Below, one piece after another: positions 8,974-18,414 of a DNA stretch of 64,000 nucleotides. This DNA is from an uncultured Desulfovibrio sp. (GTDB lineage Bacteria > Desulfobacterota > Desulfovibrionia > Desulfovibrionales > Desulfovibrionaceae). Position numbers and translations under genes: made by a program. Numbering within the stretch: position 1 is the stretch's first letter; every line of letters begins with the position of its first letter. The notes under the pieces were generated by a model. It did not search any database. It was not told the DNA's origin and was given only the letters and a program-made list of their open reading frames with translations. The stretch lies in assembly GCA_949291675.1 (NCBI GenBank), contig CASEWR010000167.1:1-64000 (forward strand). The letters run 5' to 3'.

Positions 8974-9483
8974 GAAATGCTCCTTGGCATTATGAGGGCA
9001 GAAGATGGCAGAATGGCAGCAGATGGCAGCGGGAGGCAGTCGCGGATGGCAAGACTGTCAGAAGCTGCGTGTGCACTCACGCCTGGCAGGCAGATACCGC
9101 CACCAGGCTGTCGGTGGCAGGACTGCTGTCTGTACTGGTACTGTGTCGTGTGTCTGGTCTGTTGCGTTGCCGGGTGCGTTGCCGGGCGCCTGTCCTTGTA
9201 CAACTCCTGCATGTGTACAGCCCCTGCATGTCCTTTGCAGAGCTCGTCTGAAGCACGAGCAGGCCCCGAAAGAGCAGAAGGTCTGCTTTGGGAGCCTGAA
9301 GTATGTCTGCTGCAGAGAGGGGATCTGTCAGGGAATCTGCAATGTGGCCTGTCATGTGCCTGTTATGTGGCCTGCCATGGGCCAGTCACGGGGCCTGCTG
9401 CAGGGCCTGTTGTGTCCGGCGAGCCGGAGAGGCAGACAGGGCCGGGCAGCATCTGTACAAGGGAGACGTTGCCAGTTGTGAAA

Positions 9484-9511
9484 AGAATACCTTCACTCAG
9501 GAAAAAGTCAA
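9484..9511 (-). promoter_or_regulatory. Putative sigma-70 promoter toward the debranching enzyme
   Basis: On the minus strand, TTGACT and TATTCT are separated by 16 bases in an AT-rich setting. It would give a 5' untranslated region of about 500 nt before the debranching-enzyme gene, which is long, so a second promoter may be closer to the gene. Confidence 0.5.
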
Positions 9512-9774
9512 GATTTCTTTTTCTTTAGCGAATCTTAACCAGTAATTTGCCATGTTCCCTCATTGTTACGAAAAAAAGTACGACGGGAAATATCTGTGCT
9601 TTCAGCAAAAGAACAGGCCAAGTCTTGCAAAGATATAAGACAGTTTTGCGACACTGTCTTTGCAAAAAAGCTGGATACACAGTGTCAGACACGCTGATAC
9701 CCTGCAAAGTGCAGACAAACTCTCGTAACTGCAGGCAGGGAAGGCGTCATTCCCTGCAAAAAAGCATGCAAATC

Positions 9775-9803
9775 TTGACAGCAGGCCTGTCAGGCACTAT
9801 GTA
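9775..9803 (+). promoter_or_regulatory. Possible promoter toward the SNF2 gene
   Basis: A consensus -35 hexamer TTGACA is followed after 17 bases by TATGTA, a weak -10. The spacer contains a short dyad (GACAGCAGGCCTGTC). It points to the SNF2 helicase gene 870 nt downstream. The match of the -10 box is poor. Confidence 0.35.
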
Positions 9804-10303
9804 GCATCGCAGCTGACAATCCGGTCTGTCTGCAGTCACAGCGGAGAGTTGTTTTGTGTCAGCCATTGTCAGCAGAAGTTGCAGGAACAGCACAGCCAGG
9901 CCCTGCACAGCCTGGACATGTCCGGGTCAGGTTGTTGTGCAGAAGAATTGCCTCTGCCTGTCCGCACAGGTCTTTTCAGACACGATTTTGCAGACACAGT
10001 TTCGCAGACTGTCAGAGGCTGTCAGAAACTGCCGCAGGGCTGCCATGCGCCTGTCGTGCTGCTCCTGCGTGCTGTGACGTGCTGTGACGTGCTGTCGCGA
10101 CGCTGTTCTGACAGTGTCAGCATGCATGCCAGACGTATTCGCGCAGCATGCGTTTTCAGGGCACACTCCCGACGAGGGGGCTTGTGTCCTGTGTTCGCGT
10201 GTGCTGCCTGGCGCAAGCAGCCTGAAAGCTGCCCGAAAGCTGTCAGGCCCCCGTATGGCTGCCAGCGCGCAGCACCTGACCTGATGGCGTCCGGGGCATT
10301 CTG

Positions 10304-10394
10304 ACAGTCCGGCTGGACAGTCTGGTCAGACAGTCTGGTCGGACAATCTGGTCGGGCAATCCGGTCAGACAGCCTGATGGGACACTCCGGGGCG
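10304..10394. repeat. 13-bp tandem array, seven copies
   Basis: Seven consecutive 13-bp units with consensus ACAGTCTGGTCGG, all in exact register but each with one to several substitutions. Copies two and three differ at one base. Located 280 nt upstream of the SNF2 start. It does not continue any reading frame of a recognised gene. Confidence 0.85.
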
Positions 10395-10470
10395 TTGAGA
10401 CGGACCAGGGTGTCCGGAAGAGCATGCCTTTTGACCGGCAGTCCCCGTGCCCTGGCACAGGGCGCTTGCG

Positions 10471-10540
10471 GCGAGTCCTGTCCGATCCTGTCCGATCCCG
10501 CCCGAGCTTGTCCAATCATGCCCGGCCCTGTCCGGCTCCG
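10471..10540. repeat. 10-bp tandem array, seven copies
   Basis: Seven consecutive 10-bp units of the form TCCGATCCTG in exact 10-bp register with increasing divergence toward the right. It follows the 13-bp array by 76 nt and ends 133 nt before the SNF2 start. The 10-bp period would place all copies on one face of the helix. Confidence 0.8.
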
Positions 10541-10673
10541 TGGTCTTTTCCCTGCGTTGTCTGTGCCCCGTCCTGTACCGCGTCCTGTACTGTATCCTCG
10601 TGCCCTGGCACAGGGCGTGTTTGTTCCTGTTCAGCACTCTGGAGCTCGTTTTTCAAAAATTTCAAGGTTTTCT

Positions 10674-13600
10674 ATGGCCAGCACCCTGAATTTTCCCATT
10701 GCCAAGGATCGTCCTGAACGTCTGTTCGTCCTCCTTGATGCCCTGCTTTTGCAGGGCAGACACTGCGAGACACTGGATCGGCTGCTCACCGCCCTCAAGG
10801 TCACTCTGAAACCTGAGTATCGCTTTGATCTGAATCGTCTGCGCGAAGAACTGATACGTGTTCTCCCGGATATCTACACGGGCAAGTACAACTGGCACAT
10901 GCGCACCAGAGCTCGCCACGAACTGACAAAGCTGCTGGCCATGGACAGTGCCCTGCGCGAGAAGCTGTTCAGGATCTTTGACGGAAAGCGCTTTAACACA
11001 GTGCACTCTGCCATTGGTGCCCATCAGATTCTTGCCATCTACTCCAATAATGATGCCGTCCTGCGCAGGCTGATTTCCCAGCCTTCAGGCGGCACTCTCA
11101 ACTGTGAAAGCCGTGAGATGCACCTTGCGCTTTCGGACTTTTCCATGGAGTGGGTGAACACACGCACACCGCTGATCACATCCGTCATCTTCTATGACCT
11201 GTGCTCTGCCTTCCTGACCACAGGCATTGTACATCCGCTGCTTGGCCAGCTCTATGCGCTCTTTACCAGGGGCAAGCTGCGCTGTCCCTGGCTGCCCACC
11301 GAGAAGGAAGCACTGCTTGCCTTCTGGAGCAACGACATCGACAAGGCAAAGAAGCTGCTCTTCACCACTCCCCCGGCAAAGGACGAGCTGACCCTTGAGT
11401 ACGCGGCAGTGGCTGCCACAGTGCTCGGCTTCCTCAATGACCCCCAGGCTCTGGACTGGGTGCACAAGGGCATTCTCCGCTTCAAGAAGGCGCGCGGGAC
11501 CACCAAGAATCCCTACTTTGCCCATTACTACGGGATCATCTTCAACTTTGTCCGCTTCCTTTTCGGCAAGGCCGATGATCTGCGCTACATGCGCGAAAAC
11601 AACCATGCCCTTATCGACTACACTGTCTCGGACTATGGCTGCTTTACCGTGGGCAGCAGAGGCTTTCAGGCCCTGGATGCCCTGCACATGCTGCGCAGTG
11701 GTGTCACGGACACTACCATCAGGAATACAGGCGTTGAGGAAGAGGATCTGAACTTCCTCTCTGTGCTGCTCACAGCCTCTGCCAGACTGCGCCTTGCCAG
11801 TGAGTCCGATCCTGCCGAGGCACAGCTCGCAGCCTGGTACACCCGCTGTGCAGGCCTGCCGCTCTTACAGCGCTGCTTTGCAGACCTTCTCCATGCGCTG
11901 CCCGGGGTGCAGGACGAAAGGAAGTGGGAGCGGGGGACGGACTGTCCGGAAATTCTGGATATCTCTGCCCTTGTGCACGACCATCCCGACTGGGAGATTC
12001 GTCTTGCAGCCCTGGAAAAGCTGGCCAGAGACGGGACAGGCAGGGAAGAACACAAAAAGCGCCTGATCTGGGTGGCAGATCTCAGCGATAACAGCCTCTC
12101 CGCCAGGGAACAGAGCCTTGGCGTACGCGGCTGGAGCAAGGGCAAGGAAGTGTCCTTGCGACGTCTGCATGAAAACAAGGCAGACATGAACTATCTCACA
12201 GAAGCAGATTTGCGCATGATCTCACGCATTGAGCAGATGCGCAGCTGGTGGAATTCCTTTACCTATATTCTGGAAGTCACAAGCTGCTGCGATGATCTTG
12301 CCAGATGCGACCTGGTCTATGAACGCAAGGGCAATGAATATCTGCCGCTGCACTTTGTGAAGGGCACCCTGAAGATCACTCTGAAGGAGCAGGGGAAGGG
12401 CAAGCAGGCAAAGAACTATATCCTGGGCTTTGAAAATGCAGACCTTATTGCAGACAAGCTGAATAAGATGGAGGATGTGCTGCTCACCCGCAAGGACGAT
12501 GTGGTGACCTATTACAAGCTCACAGAGCTGGATAAGGAAATGCTGCGCGTCATTGGCGAGGGCATGACCTTCCCCAAGAGCGAACTGCCCAGAGTGCTGG
12601 GACTTACCCGCAGCAAACTCAACCTGGACGTGGCAACGGACGGGATTGAGGCAGAGACTGTGGAGGAAGTGCTCACCCCTGTGCTGCAGCTTGAGCAGAC
12701 AGCCTCAGGCTTTGAGGCAGTCATGGGTGTGCGCCCCTTTGGTCTGCCGGCAACGCCTTTCTACCGCACAGGTGAGGGCAGCACAGCACCCCTTGCCACT
12801 GTGACTGTGGCACCCCCTGCTGTTCCCGCAGAAACTGCACCTGCAGCAGAGGAAAAGCCTGCCAGGGGCAGAAAGTCCGCCAGAACAAGGGCCAAGGCTG
12901 CAGAGGCCAGGGCTGCCGAGCAGGAAGCACTTCCCGCTGTCACCCGCACCCTGCGTGTCGAGCGCGATTTTCAGGCAGAAAGGGATGCCCTGGCAGAGCT
13001 TGCCCAGGCCTGTCCTTCCCTGGCACAGGGCCTGGATGGCGTGTCCTGGTTCACCAGTGACCTTGAGGCAGTGCTTGTGCTGCTGGAAGAGCTGCGCAAC
13101 AGCGGCAAGGCCTACAGTCTGGAATGGCCCAAGGGCAGACGTCTGAAGCTGAAGGGCAGACTGGAAGCAAAGGACGTGAAGGCAAAGATTGGCTGGAGCG
13201 GCAACGACTGGTTCGGGATCTCAGGTTCAGCCATGCTGGATGATAAGGAGATGGTCTCCTTGTCAGCCCTGCTGTCCTCCCTTGAGGGCAGCCGCTTTGT
13301 CAGCCTTGGCGACGGGGAATACGTTGCCCTGACTGCAGATCTGCGCCGCAAGCTCTCCAGCCTCAAGCTGGTGGCCTCTGCCAACAAGAAGGGTGACTAT
13401 GAGGTCAATTCTCTGGCTTCCTCGGCAGTGGAACAGGCCCTGGAGGACATGGAGATTGAGCTTGATGCCAAGTGGCAGAACAATGTGGAGCGCATGCACA
13501 AGGCCTTTGCCACCACGCCTGCAGTCCCGCGTCTTCTGCGCGCAGAGCTGCGCGAGTATCAGCGCGAGGGCTATGAGTGGATGCAGCGCCTGGCCATCTG

Positions 13601-14918
13601 GGGCGTGGGCGCCTGCCTTGCCGACGACATGGGTCTTGGCAAGACAGTGCAGTCCATTGCCGTCCTCCTCAATCAGGCTGCAAAGGACGCCTGCCTTGTG
13701 GTGGCACCCACCTCTGTGTGCGGCAACTGGGAGCTGGAAATCCAGCGCTTTGCGCCCTCGCTCAATGTGGTGCGCTTGGGCCACACGAAGCGTGAGGCCA
13801 CCATCAGTGACCTTGGCGCCAATGATGTGCTTGTGGTGGGCTATGGCCTTCTGCCCAATGTGCAGGAAGCCCTGTCGCAGCGCTCCTGGTCCATGGTGAT
13901 CTTTGACGAGGCCCAGGCCTTGAAAAATGCCGCCACCAAGCGATCCAAGGCCGGCAGAAAGATTCAGGCAGACTTCCGCCTGGCCCTTACCGGCACACCC
14001 ATTGAAAATCGCATTGACGATCTGTGGAGCCTCTTCAACATCATCAACCCGGGGCTGCTCGGCTCCTGGGACAACTTCCTGCACCGCTATGGTGCTGCCG
14101 CACAGCCTGGCACGCCGGCCTCCAAGGCCCTGCGGGCCGTGGTGCGCCCCTTCCTGCTGCGCAGACTCAAGAGCGCAGTGCTGGACGAACTGCCTGAAAA
14201 GACAGAGCAGAACATTCTCATTGAGCCCAATCCGAAGGAGCTGGCCTTCTACGAGAAGCTGCGCAGGCGTGCTGTGGACAAGCTGCAGGACTCCCAGGCA
14301 GCCAGCGGTGCCAGACGCCTGGAAATCCTGGCAGAGCTCACCAGACTGCGCAGGGCCTGCTGCCATCCCTGCCTGGCTGACCCGGACATGATGAACCTGG
14401 AAAAGCACAGCTCCAAGACACTGCGCTTTCTGGAAATTGTGCAGGACCTTGTGGACTCCGGCCACAAGATTCTGGCCTTCAGCCAGTTCACAAGCTACCT
14501 TGCCCAGATTAAGGAAGCCCTGGAGGAGAAGAAAATTCCCTTCCAGTATCTGGACGGCTCCACACCGGAAGTCGAGCGCAAGAAGCGTGTGGCAGCCTTC
14601 CAGCGCGGCGAGGGCGATGTCTTCCTGCTCTCCCTGAAGGCTGGCGGCACTGGTCTCAACCTCACGGCTGCGGACTATGTGGTGCACCTTGACCCCTGGT
14701 GGAACCCTGCTGTGGAAGACCAGGCTTCGGACAGAGCCCACCGTATCGGTCAGAAGCGCCCTGTGACCATCTACCGCATGGTGCAGGAGGGCAGTGTGGA
14801 AGAAAAGATCCTGGCCCTGCACCAGAGCAAGCGCGAACTGGCTGCGGACTTCCTGGAAGGCACTGAGACCAGCGTCAAGAGCCTTACCGAAGAAGATCTG
14901 CTCATGCTCATGCAGTAA
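10674..14918 (+). CDS. Large SNF2-family DEAD/DEAH helicase
   Basis: A 1414-residue Snf2-type ATPase. The C-terminal motor has motif I ADDMGLGKTVQS (about residue 980), motif II DEAQ (about 1077) and the helicase C part ending in HRIGQKRPVTIYRMVQEGS (about 1355), all intact. The first 950 residues are not recognised apart from a basic Ala-rich linker at about 720-755. The reading frame is open upstream to 10377, but this covers the tandem arrays and is not protein-like; ATG 10674 with AAGG upstream was chosen. It is monocistronic, with no nearby methylase, nuclease or other defence partner, so it is more likely a general chromatin or transcription ATPase (RapA/HepA-like) than a defence system. 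That role is inferred. Confidence 0.9.
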   Translation: MASTLNFPIAKDRPERLFVLLDALLLQGRHCETLDRLLTALKVTLKPEYRFDLNRLREELIRVLPDIYTGKYNWHMRTRARHELTKLLAMDSALREKLFRIFDGKRFNTVHSAIGAHQILAIYSNNDAVLRRLISQPSGGTLNCESREMHLALSDFSMEWVNTRTPLITSVIFYDLCSAFLTTGIVHPLLGQLYALFTRGKLRCPWLPTEKEALLAFWSNDIDKAKKLLFTTPPAKDELTLEYAAVAATVLGFLNDPQALDWVHKGILRFKKARGTTKNPYFAHYYGIIFNFVRFLFGKADDLRYMRENNHALIDYTVSDYGCFTVGSRGFQALDALHMLRSGVTDTTIRNTGVEEEDLNFLSVLLTASARLRLASESDPAEAQLAAWYTRCAGLPLLQRCFADLLHALPGVQDERKWERGTDCPEILDISALVHDHPDWEIRLAALEKLARDGTGREEHKKRLIWVADLSDNSLSAREQSLGVRGWSKGKEVSLRRLHENKADMNYLTEADLRMISRIEQMRSWWNSFTYILEVTSCCDDLARCDLVYERKGNEYLPLHFVKGTLKITLKEQGKGKQAKNYILGFENADLIADKLNKMEDVLLTRKDDVVTYYKLTELDKEMLRVIGEGMTFPKSELPRVLGLTRSKLNLDVATDGIEAETVEEVLTPVLQLEQTASGFEAVMGVRPFGLPATPFYRTGEGSTAPLATVTVAPPAVPAETAPAAEEKPARGRKSARTRAKAAEARAAEQEALPAVTRTLRVERDFQAERDALAELAQACPSLAQGLDGVSWFTSDLEAVLVLLEELRNSGKAYSLEWPKGRRLKLKGRLEAKDVKAKIGWSGNDWFGISGSAMLDDKEMVSLSALLSSLEGSRFVSLGDGEYVALTADLRRKLSSLKLVASANKKGDYEVNSLASSAVEQALEDMEIELDAKWQNNVERMHKAFATTPAVPRLLRAELREYQREGYEWMQRLAIWGVGACLADDMGLGKTVQSIAVLLNQAAKDACLVVAPTSVCGNWELEIQRFAPSLNVVRLGHTKREATISDLGANDVLVVGYGLLPNVQEALSQRSWSMVIFDEAQALKNAATKRSKAGRKIQADFRLALTGTPIENRIDDLWSLFNIINPGLLGSWDNFLHRYGAAAQPGTPASKALRAVVRPFLLRRLKSAVLDELPEKTEQNILIEPNPKELAFYEKLRRRAVDKLQDSQAASGARRLEILAELTRLRRACCHPCLADPDMMNLEKHSSKTLRFLEIVQDLVDSGHKILAFSQFTSYLAQIKEALEEKKIPFQYLDGSTPEVERKKRVAAFQRGEGDVFLLSLKAGGTGLNLTAADYVVHLDPWWNPAVEDQASDRAHRIGQKRPVTIYRMVQEGSVEEKILALHQSKRELAADFLEGTETSVKSLTEEDLLMLMQ

Positions 14919-15590
14919 GCGCGCCCTGCCCTGAGCTGGGCTGTGCCCGGGTCCCGGGCCAGCGCTCTCAGCGCAAGTCAGGCTCGCACAAAAGACGCGC
15001 ACTGCGCACCTGAGGCCGGACACCTGTCCGGCCTCACTGATCCCGGCTGCCGGACAGCCTGCACTGCAGGCCATGTCCTGCGAGCTGTTGCTGCCAGACC
15101 GGCCCAGCCATCGTGTCGCAGCACAGTTGTCACCAGACGCGTGTACAGACAGGATAAGCCTTGGCTGGCACTGCCTGCTGGCCTGCTGACTGTCGGATGA
15201 TGCCTGATTGGGCGGGCAAACAGCAGGGGGCGTGCGCTGTCACAGGGCCATTGCCGAACTGGCCTGTGAGACGTCAGTACTGAGAGGCCTCTGTGTGAGG
15301 CGTCTGTGTGTGCGGCATGCGGTGGGGCGTTCGGGCCCCTGTTTCGTCTCCTGCCTCGCTTCCTGCCGCGCCGTAATTCTGCTGTCTTCGCAAGCTGTGT
15401 TCTCCCCTTGCCGCACTGCGCTGATTGTGGCAGGAAGGACCAGACCCTGGCCATTCAGGCCGCTCAGGCAGCCATCCCTGCCATCCCATCCTGCTGCCAG
15501 TTGCCGCGGTTCAGCGGGACGGCACTCCCAAACCCGGGCACAGTCTCTGTGCCCACGAGAAGGGGATTTTCCCCGGGCTTTTTCACATCT
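14919..15590. other. Intergenic region
   Basis: About 670 nt between the SNF2 and MATE genes. It holds one strong hairpin (15011-15036). The MATE frame is open back to 15306 but that part reads as low-complexity non-coding translation. No promoter could be assigned. Confidence 0.5.
15011..15036 (+). terminator. Hairpin downstream of the SNF2 gene
   Basis: A perfect 12-bp inverted repeat, TGAGGCCGGACA and its complement, separated by two bases. It is 92 nt after the SNF2 stop. There is no T-run behind it, so it may be a weak or factor-dependent terminator or an mRNA end stabiliser. Confidence 0.45.
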
Positions 15591-16994
15591 ATGTCTTTTT
15601 CCGGTTCCCTCATTTCTCTGAAAGAGTTGAGAAACATTCTGCGCATAGGCCTGCCCATCTTCATTGCCCAGCTCTCGCAGATTGGCATGAACTTTGTGGA
15701 TACCATCATGGCTGGCCGCTATGCAGCCCGCGACCTTGCAGGGGTGGCCATTGCCGGCTCCCTGTGGGCCCCCATCACCCTCTTTGCCGTGGGCTGCCTT
15801 CTGGCGCTGCCAGGCATGTCTGCCCAGCTGGTGGGGGCCAGAAAGCCCGAGCGTGCAGCCCACTTGCTGCGCCAGGGCTTCTTCTTGTCCACAGCCATGT
15901 GCGTGGTGCTGATCACAGTGCTCTATCACATCTCCGAGAACCTGCATCTGCTCGGCATAGACGAGGAGCTTGCCCCTGTGACCTCAGGCTACCTCAAGGC
16001 CATGCTCTTCGGTCTGCCCGGCTTTCTCTTCTTCATCAATGTGCGCTCCTTCTTTGAGGGCTTTGGCAGAACCAGGCCAGCCATGGTCATAGGCATCATC
16101 TGCCTGTTCATCAATATTCCCTGCAACTACGTCTTTATCTACGGCCATCTGGGCATGCCCGAGATGGGCGGTGTCGGCTGCGGTGTGGCCACCAGCATCT
16201 GCTACTGGTGCATGTTCCTCTCCATTCTCTTCTTCCTGCACAGGGACAGGGCCCTGCGCAAGTACGCCTTCTTTGCAAAGGACAAGGTGCAGCTGGAGGG
16301 CAGGAAGCTGGATGTGGCCCTTATTGCCACAGTCGTCAGGGTGGGCTTTCCCAATGCCATTGCCCTGTGCCTTGAAGTTTCCGCCTTTGCCCTTACAGCC
16401 CTGCTGCTGGCGCCCCTGGGGACCACAGTGGTGGCAGGCCATCAGATTACCATCAACTATTCGAGCATCATCTTTGCCATTCCCCTGTCCATTGCCATGA
16501 CAGCCACCATACGCACAGGCCAGCTTCTTGGTGCAGCCAAGTACATGCATGCCCGCTCTGCTGCCCAGACAGCACTGCTCTTAGGCTTTGTCATTGCCAT
16601 CGTCACCATGACTGTGACCATTGCCTTGCGCGAGCAGATCGTTTCTCTCTACAATAACGATACAGATGTGCTCAGCCTGGCAGCCTCACTCATGCTTTTG
16701 TGCGGCATCTATCAGGTGGTGGACACCCTGCAGAACATCAGCTGCGGTGTGCTGCGCGGCTACAATGACACGCGCATCATCTTCAGTATCTGCCTCATTG
16801 CCTACGGACTGCTTGCACTTGGCGGCGGTTACATCCTGGGCAGAACGGATCTTGTTGTTCCTGCCATGGGCGCTGCAGGCTTCTGGGTGGGCTATATCAT
16901 AGCCCTGTCCTTCTGTGCCCTGTGCTACGGCCTGCGACTGCGCTACCTGCACAGACTGGCACCTGAGAAGATCAGGGCAAAGCTGGCAAAGTAG
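15591..16994 (+). CDS. MATE family efflux transporter (NorM type)
   Basis: A 467-residue cation-coupled multidrug exporter of the MATE family in the inner membrane. About twelve hydrophobic segments are visible. The first helices carry ELRNILRIGLPIFIAQLSQIGMNFVDTIMAGR, the conserved MATE entry with the motif around FVDTIMAG. The protein ends in a basic tail (RAKLAK). ATG 15591 was chosen because homology begins there; no good ribosome site precedes it, only a short hairpin GGGGATTTTCCCC at 15572-15584, so translation may be inefficient or controlled. It is followed by a clear terminator. The substrate cannot be told from the sequence. Confidence 0.9.
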   Translation: MSFSGSLISLKELRNILRIGLPIFIAQLSQIGMNFVDTIMAGRYAARDLAGVAIAGSLWAPITLFAVGCLLALPGMSAQLVGARKPERAAHLLRQGFFLSTAMCVVLITVLYHISENLHLLGIDEELAPVTSGYLKAMLFGLPGFLFFINVRSFFEGFGRTRPAMVIGIICLFINIPCNYVFIYGHLGMPEMGGVGCGVATSICYWCMFLSILFFLHRDRALRKYAFFAKDKVQLEGRKLDVALIATVVRVGFPNAIALCLEVSAFALTALLLAPLGTTVVAGHQITINYSSIIFAIPLSIAMTATIRTGQLLGAAKYMHARSAAQTALLLGFVIAIVTMTVTIALREQIVSLYNNDTDVLSLAASLMLLCGIYQVVDTLQNISCGVLRGYNDTRIIFSICLIAYGLLALGGGYILGRTDLVVPAMGAAGFWVGYIIALSFCALCYGLRLRYLHRLAPEKIRAKLAK

Positions 16995-17475
16995 ACATAA
17001 GCGACCACACAGAACAGCGATTGTGCCGGCACACTGGCCGGCCACGGTCAGGCCAGCGTCAGACAGACGTCCGGCTGAGCCGCAATCAGCACACAGACTG
17101 GCAGACAGCTGCGCTGTACACAAACAACGAAGGCCTCGCACATGCGCGAGGCCTTTTTCTACGGCAATGCCGCGAGATAAGCGGGGCTGCAGGATGGACT
17201 GTGTCGGTCTGGCCCTGTTTTTCAGGCTGACTGGCTCCCAGGACACTCCGGGCTCTTACGACGTTTCTCAGCGCGGCGAGCCAGGCGATCTTTGGGCGAT
17301 CTTTGGGAGCTCCCTGGGAGCTCTCTGGGCGCTTGCTGGTGGGCGCCTGCTGGGCGCTCTTCTGCTCCCCGGAGGGCTGGCTCAGGCGTAGTGCTCCAGT
17401 TCCGGGCGGCCGGGCGGGGATGCGTATCGCTTGCGCGATGCAGGGCACACGACCTGAAGGAGCGTGTACGCAGGC
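16995..17475. other. Intergenic region between convergent genes
   Basis: About 480 nt between the MATE gene and the convergent DUF523 gene. Apart from the terminator at 17130-17159, it contains a direct repeat GGCGATCTTTGGG twice at about 17286-17308, followed by related GGGAGCTC and GGGCGC words up to about 17360. No gene is supported. Confidence 0.55.
17130..17159 (+). terminator. Rho-independent terminator of the MATE gene
   Basis: AAGGCCTCGC pairs with GCGAGGCCTT across a short loop and runs into five T (CCTTTTTCT). On the other strand the stem is followed by TTCGTT, so it may also act weakly for the converging DUF523 transcript. Confidence 0.85.
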
Positions 17476-17964
17476 TTACAGCTCTTCTGTGCCTGCCAGC
17501 AGTTCGCCACAGTTTTCTTCTGTCCAGACCTGAAAGCCTTCCTTCAGCAGCAGGTCCACAAAGACACCATTGCCTGCCACCAGTGTGTGGCTGAAGGTAC
17601 CGTCATAGACGCTGCCACAGCCGCAGGAGGGAGACCTGCTCTTGACGATGGCCACGCGCAGGCCCTCTTTCTGCGCAAGCCAGAGGGCCTTTCTGGCACC
17701 GAGCCTGAAGGCATGGCTCACATCTGTGCCGTCCTTTGCAATGACGCATGCCCCCTTTCTCTCCGAGGGAATGCGCGGCGTGGGCAGGCCTCCCAGCTGT
17801 TCCGGGCAGACTGTGAGGCACAAGCCCCTGCGGGCCAGTTTCACAATGCCTTCCACAGCATTGTCTCTGCCGTCATAGCGGCACTTGTGGCCGGCCAGAC
17901 AGGCAGAGACAAGGATCAGAGGCCTGCGCCTCTGTGTTCGCCCAGGGGCAGACAGAGCGTTCAC
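17476..17964 (-). CDS. DUF523 domain protein
   Basis: A 162-residue protein of the DUF523 family, whose function is not established. The family's cysteine motifs are all present: LVSACLAGHKCRYDG near the N-terminus, TVCPEQLGGLPTPR in the middle, and KSRSPSCGCG later. The start is a GTG that overlaps the TGA of the preceding gene (GTGA). AAAGGAG abuts the GTG rather than lying upstream, so a CTG three codons further in, at proper spacing, is also possible. The overlap means it is co-translated with the unknown gene upstream. Confidence 0.85.
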   Translation of the reverse strand: MNALSAPGRTQRRRPLILVSACLAGHKCRYDGRDNAVEGIVKLARRGLCLTVCPEQLGGLPTPRIPSERKGACVIAKDGTDVSHAFRLGARKALWLAQKEGLRVAIVKSRSPSCGCGSVYDGTFSHTLVAGNGVFVDLLLKEGFQVWTEENCGELLAGTEEL

Positions 17965-18230
17965 TCCTTTTTCCCGCCCTGCTTCCAGGCACCCACAAAG
18001 GGCAGCTGTGCACTGTCAGGGACAAGGGCTGCTTCCCACATCTCCTGATAGTACATGCTTGTGCCCGGGTTCCAGGCTGTGGCAGCCAGATCGTCCCAGG
18101 CCACCTGAATGGGCCAGTCTGTGTGCCTTGTGAGCACTTCCTCAAAGGATGCTGCTTCCTCGATGGCCTCGTAGTACAGACGCAGGGTCATGTTGGGACC
18201 TTTGAGAAAACGCACATGGTACTTGGGCAT
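17961..18230 (-). CDS. Conserved-looking small protein of unknown function
   Basis: An 89-residue protein that I do not recognise. It begins MPKYHVRFLKGP and has many aromatic residues (four Trp in its second half), no signal peptide and no membrane segment. The start was placed at ATG 18230 because GGAGGAAGT lies directly in front. An in-frame ATG at 18266 has no such site. It overlaps the DUF523 start by four bases, so the two form a coupled pair. Confidence 0.75.
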   Translation of the reverse strand: MPKYHVRFLKGPNMTLRLYYEAIEEAASFEEVLTRHTDWPIQVAWDDLAATAWNPGTSMYYQEMWEAALVPDSAQLPFVGAWKQGGKKE

Positions 18231-18321
18231 ACTTCCTCCAAGACAACGTGGCATCAGCGTGCGCAATACATCTCAGCAGCATGCGCACGTCCTGGCGCAC
18301 CAGCTTCTTTTGTGCTGACAA

Positions 18322-18353
18322 AGGGCTCTTTCGTACAATGACGAAAGAGCCCT
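18322..18353 (-). terminator. Terminator of the exporter / small membrane protein operon
   Basis: A perfect 13-bp stem, AGGGCTCTTTCGT with its complement, and a 6-nt loop. In the minus direction it is followed by TTTG. It lies 61 nt beyond the stop of the small membrane protein. Confidence 0.75.
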
Positions 18354-18414
18354 CGTGCTATCCCGCGACCCGAAGGTCGCGGTCAGGAAATCAATCTGTC
18401 AGTCGAAGCAGGAC

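Larger units (their letters stand above)
8974..10673. other. Long gene-free region with divergent promoters and repeats
   Basis: About 1.7 kb without a supported gene. An AT-richer core (about 9480-9830) holds one promoter-like sequence on each strand and a small hairpin (AAGACAG/CTGTCTT at 9637-9660). The right part carries two separate tandem arrays (10304-10394 and 10471-10540). A 16-bp word GTGCCCTGGCACAGGG occurs twice, near 10447 and 10600. Short ORFs here have no ribosome site or homology that I recognise. Confidence 0.65.

Noticed and set aside
9547..9804. 85-codon basic open frame in the long spacer
   Set aside because: No ribosome site, no recognisable family, and it overlaps the promoter-like elements and hairpin.
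10377..10673. N-terminal extension of the SNF2 protein by 99 residues
   Set aside because: The extension translates tandem repeats into a Pro/Arg-rich stretch without homology, and a start with AAGG exists at 10674.
10674..14918. SNF2 helicase as part of a phage-defence system (DISARM- or Dnd-like)
   Set aside because: No methyltransferase, nuclease or other defence partner is adjacent; the gene stands alone beside a MATE pump.
13263..15074. 603-codon open frame on the minus strand opposite the SNF2 gene
   Set aside because: Antisense shadow over the conserved helicase motor.
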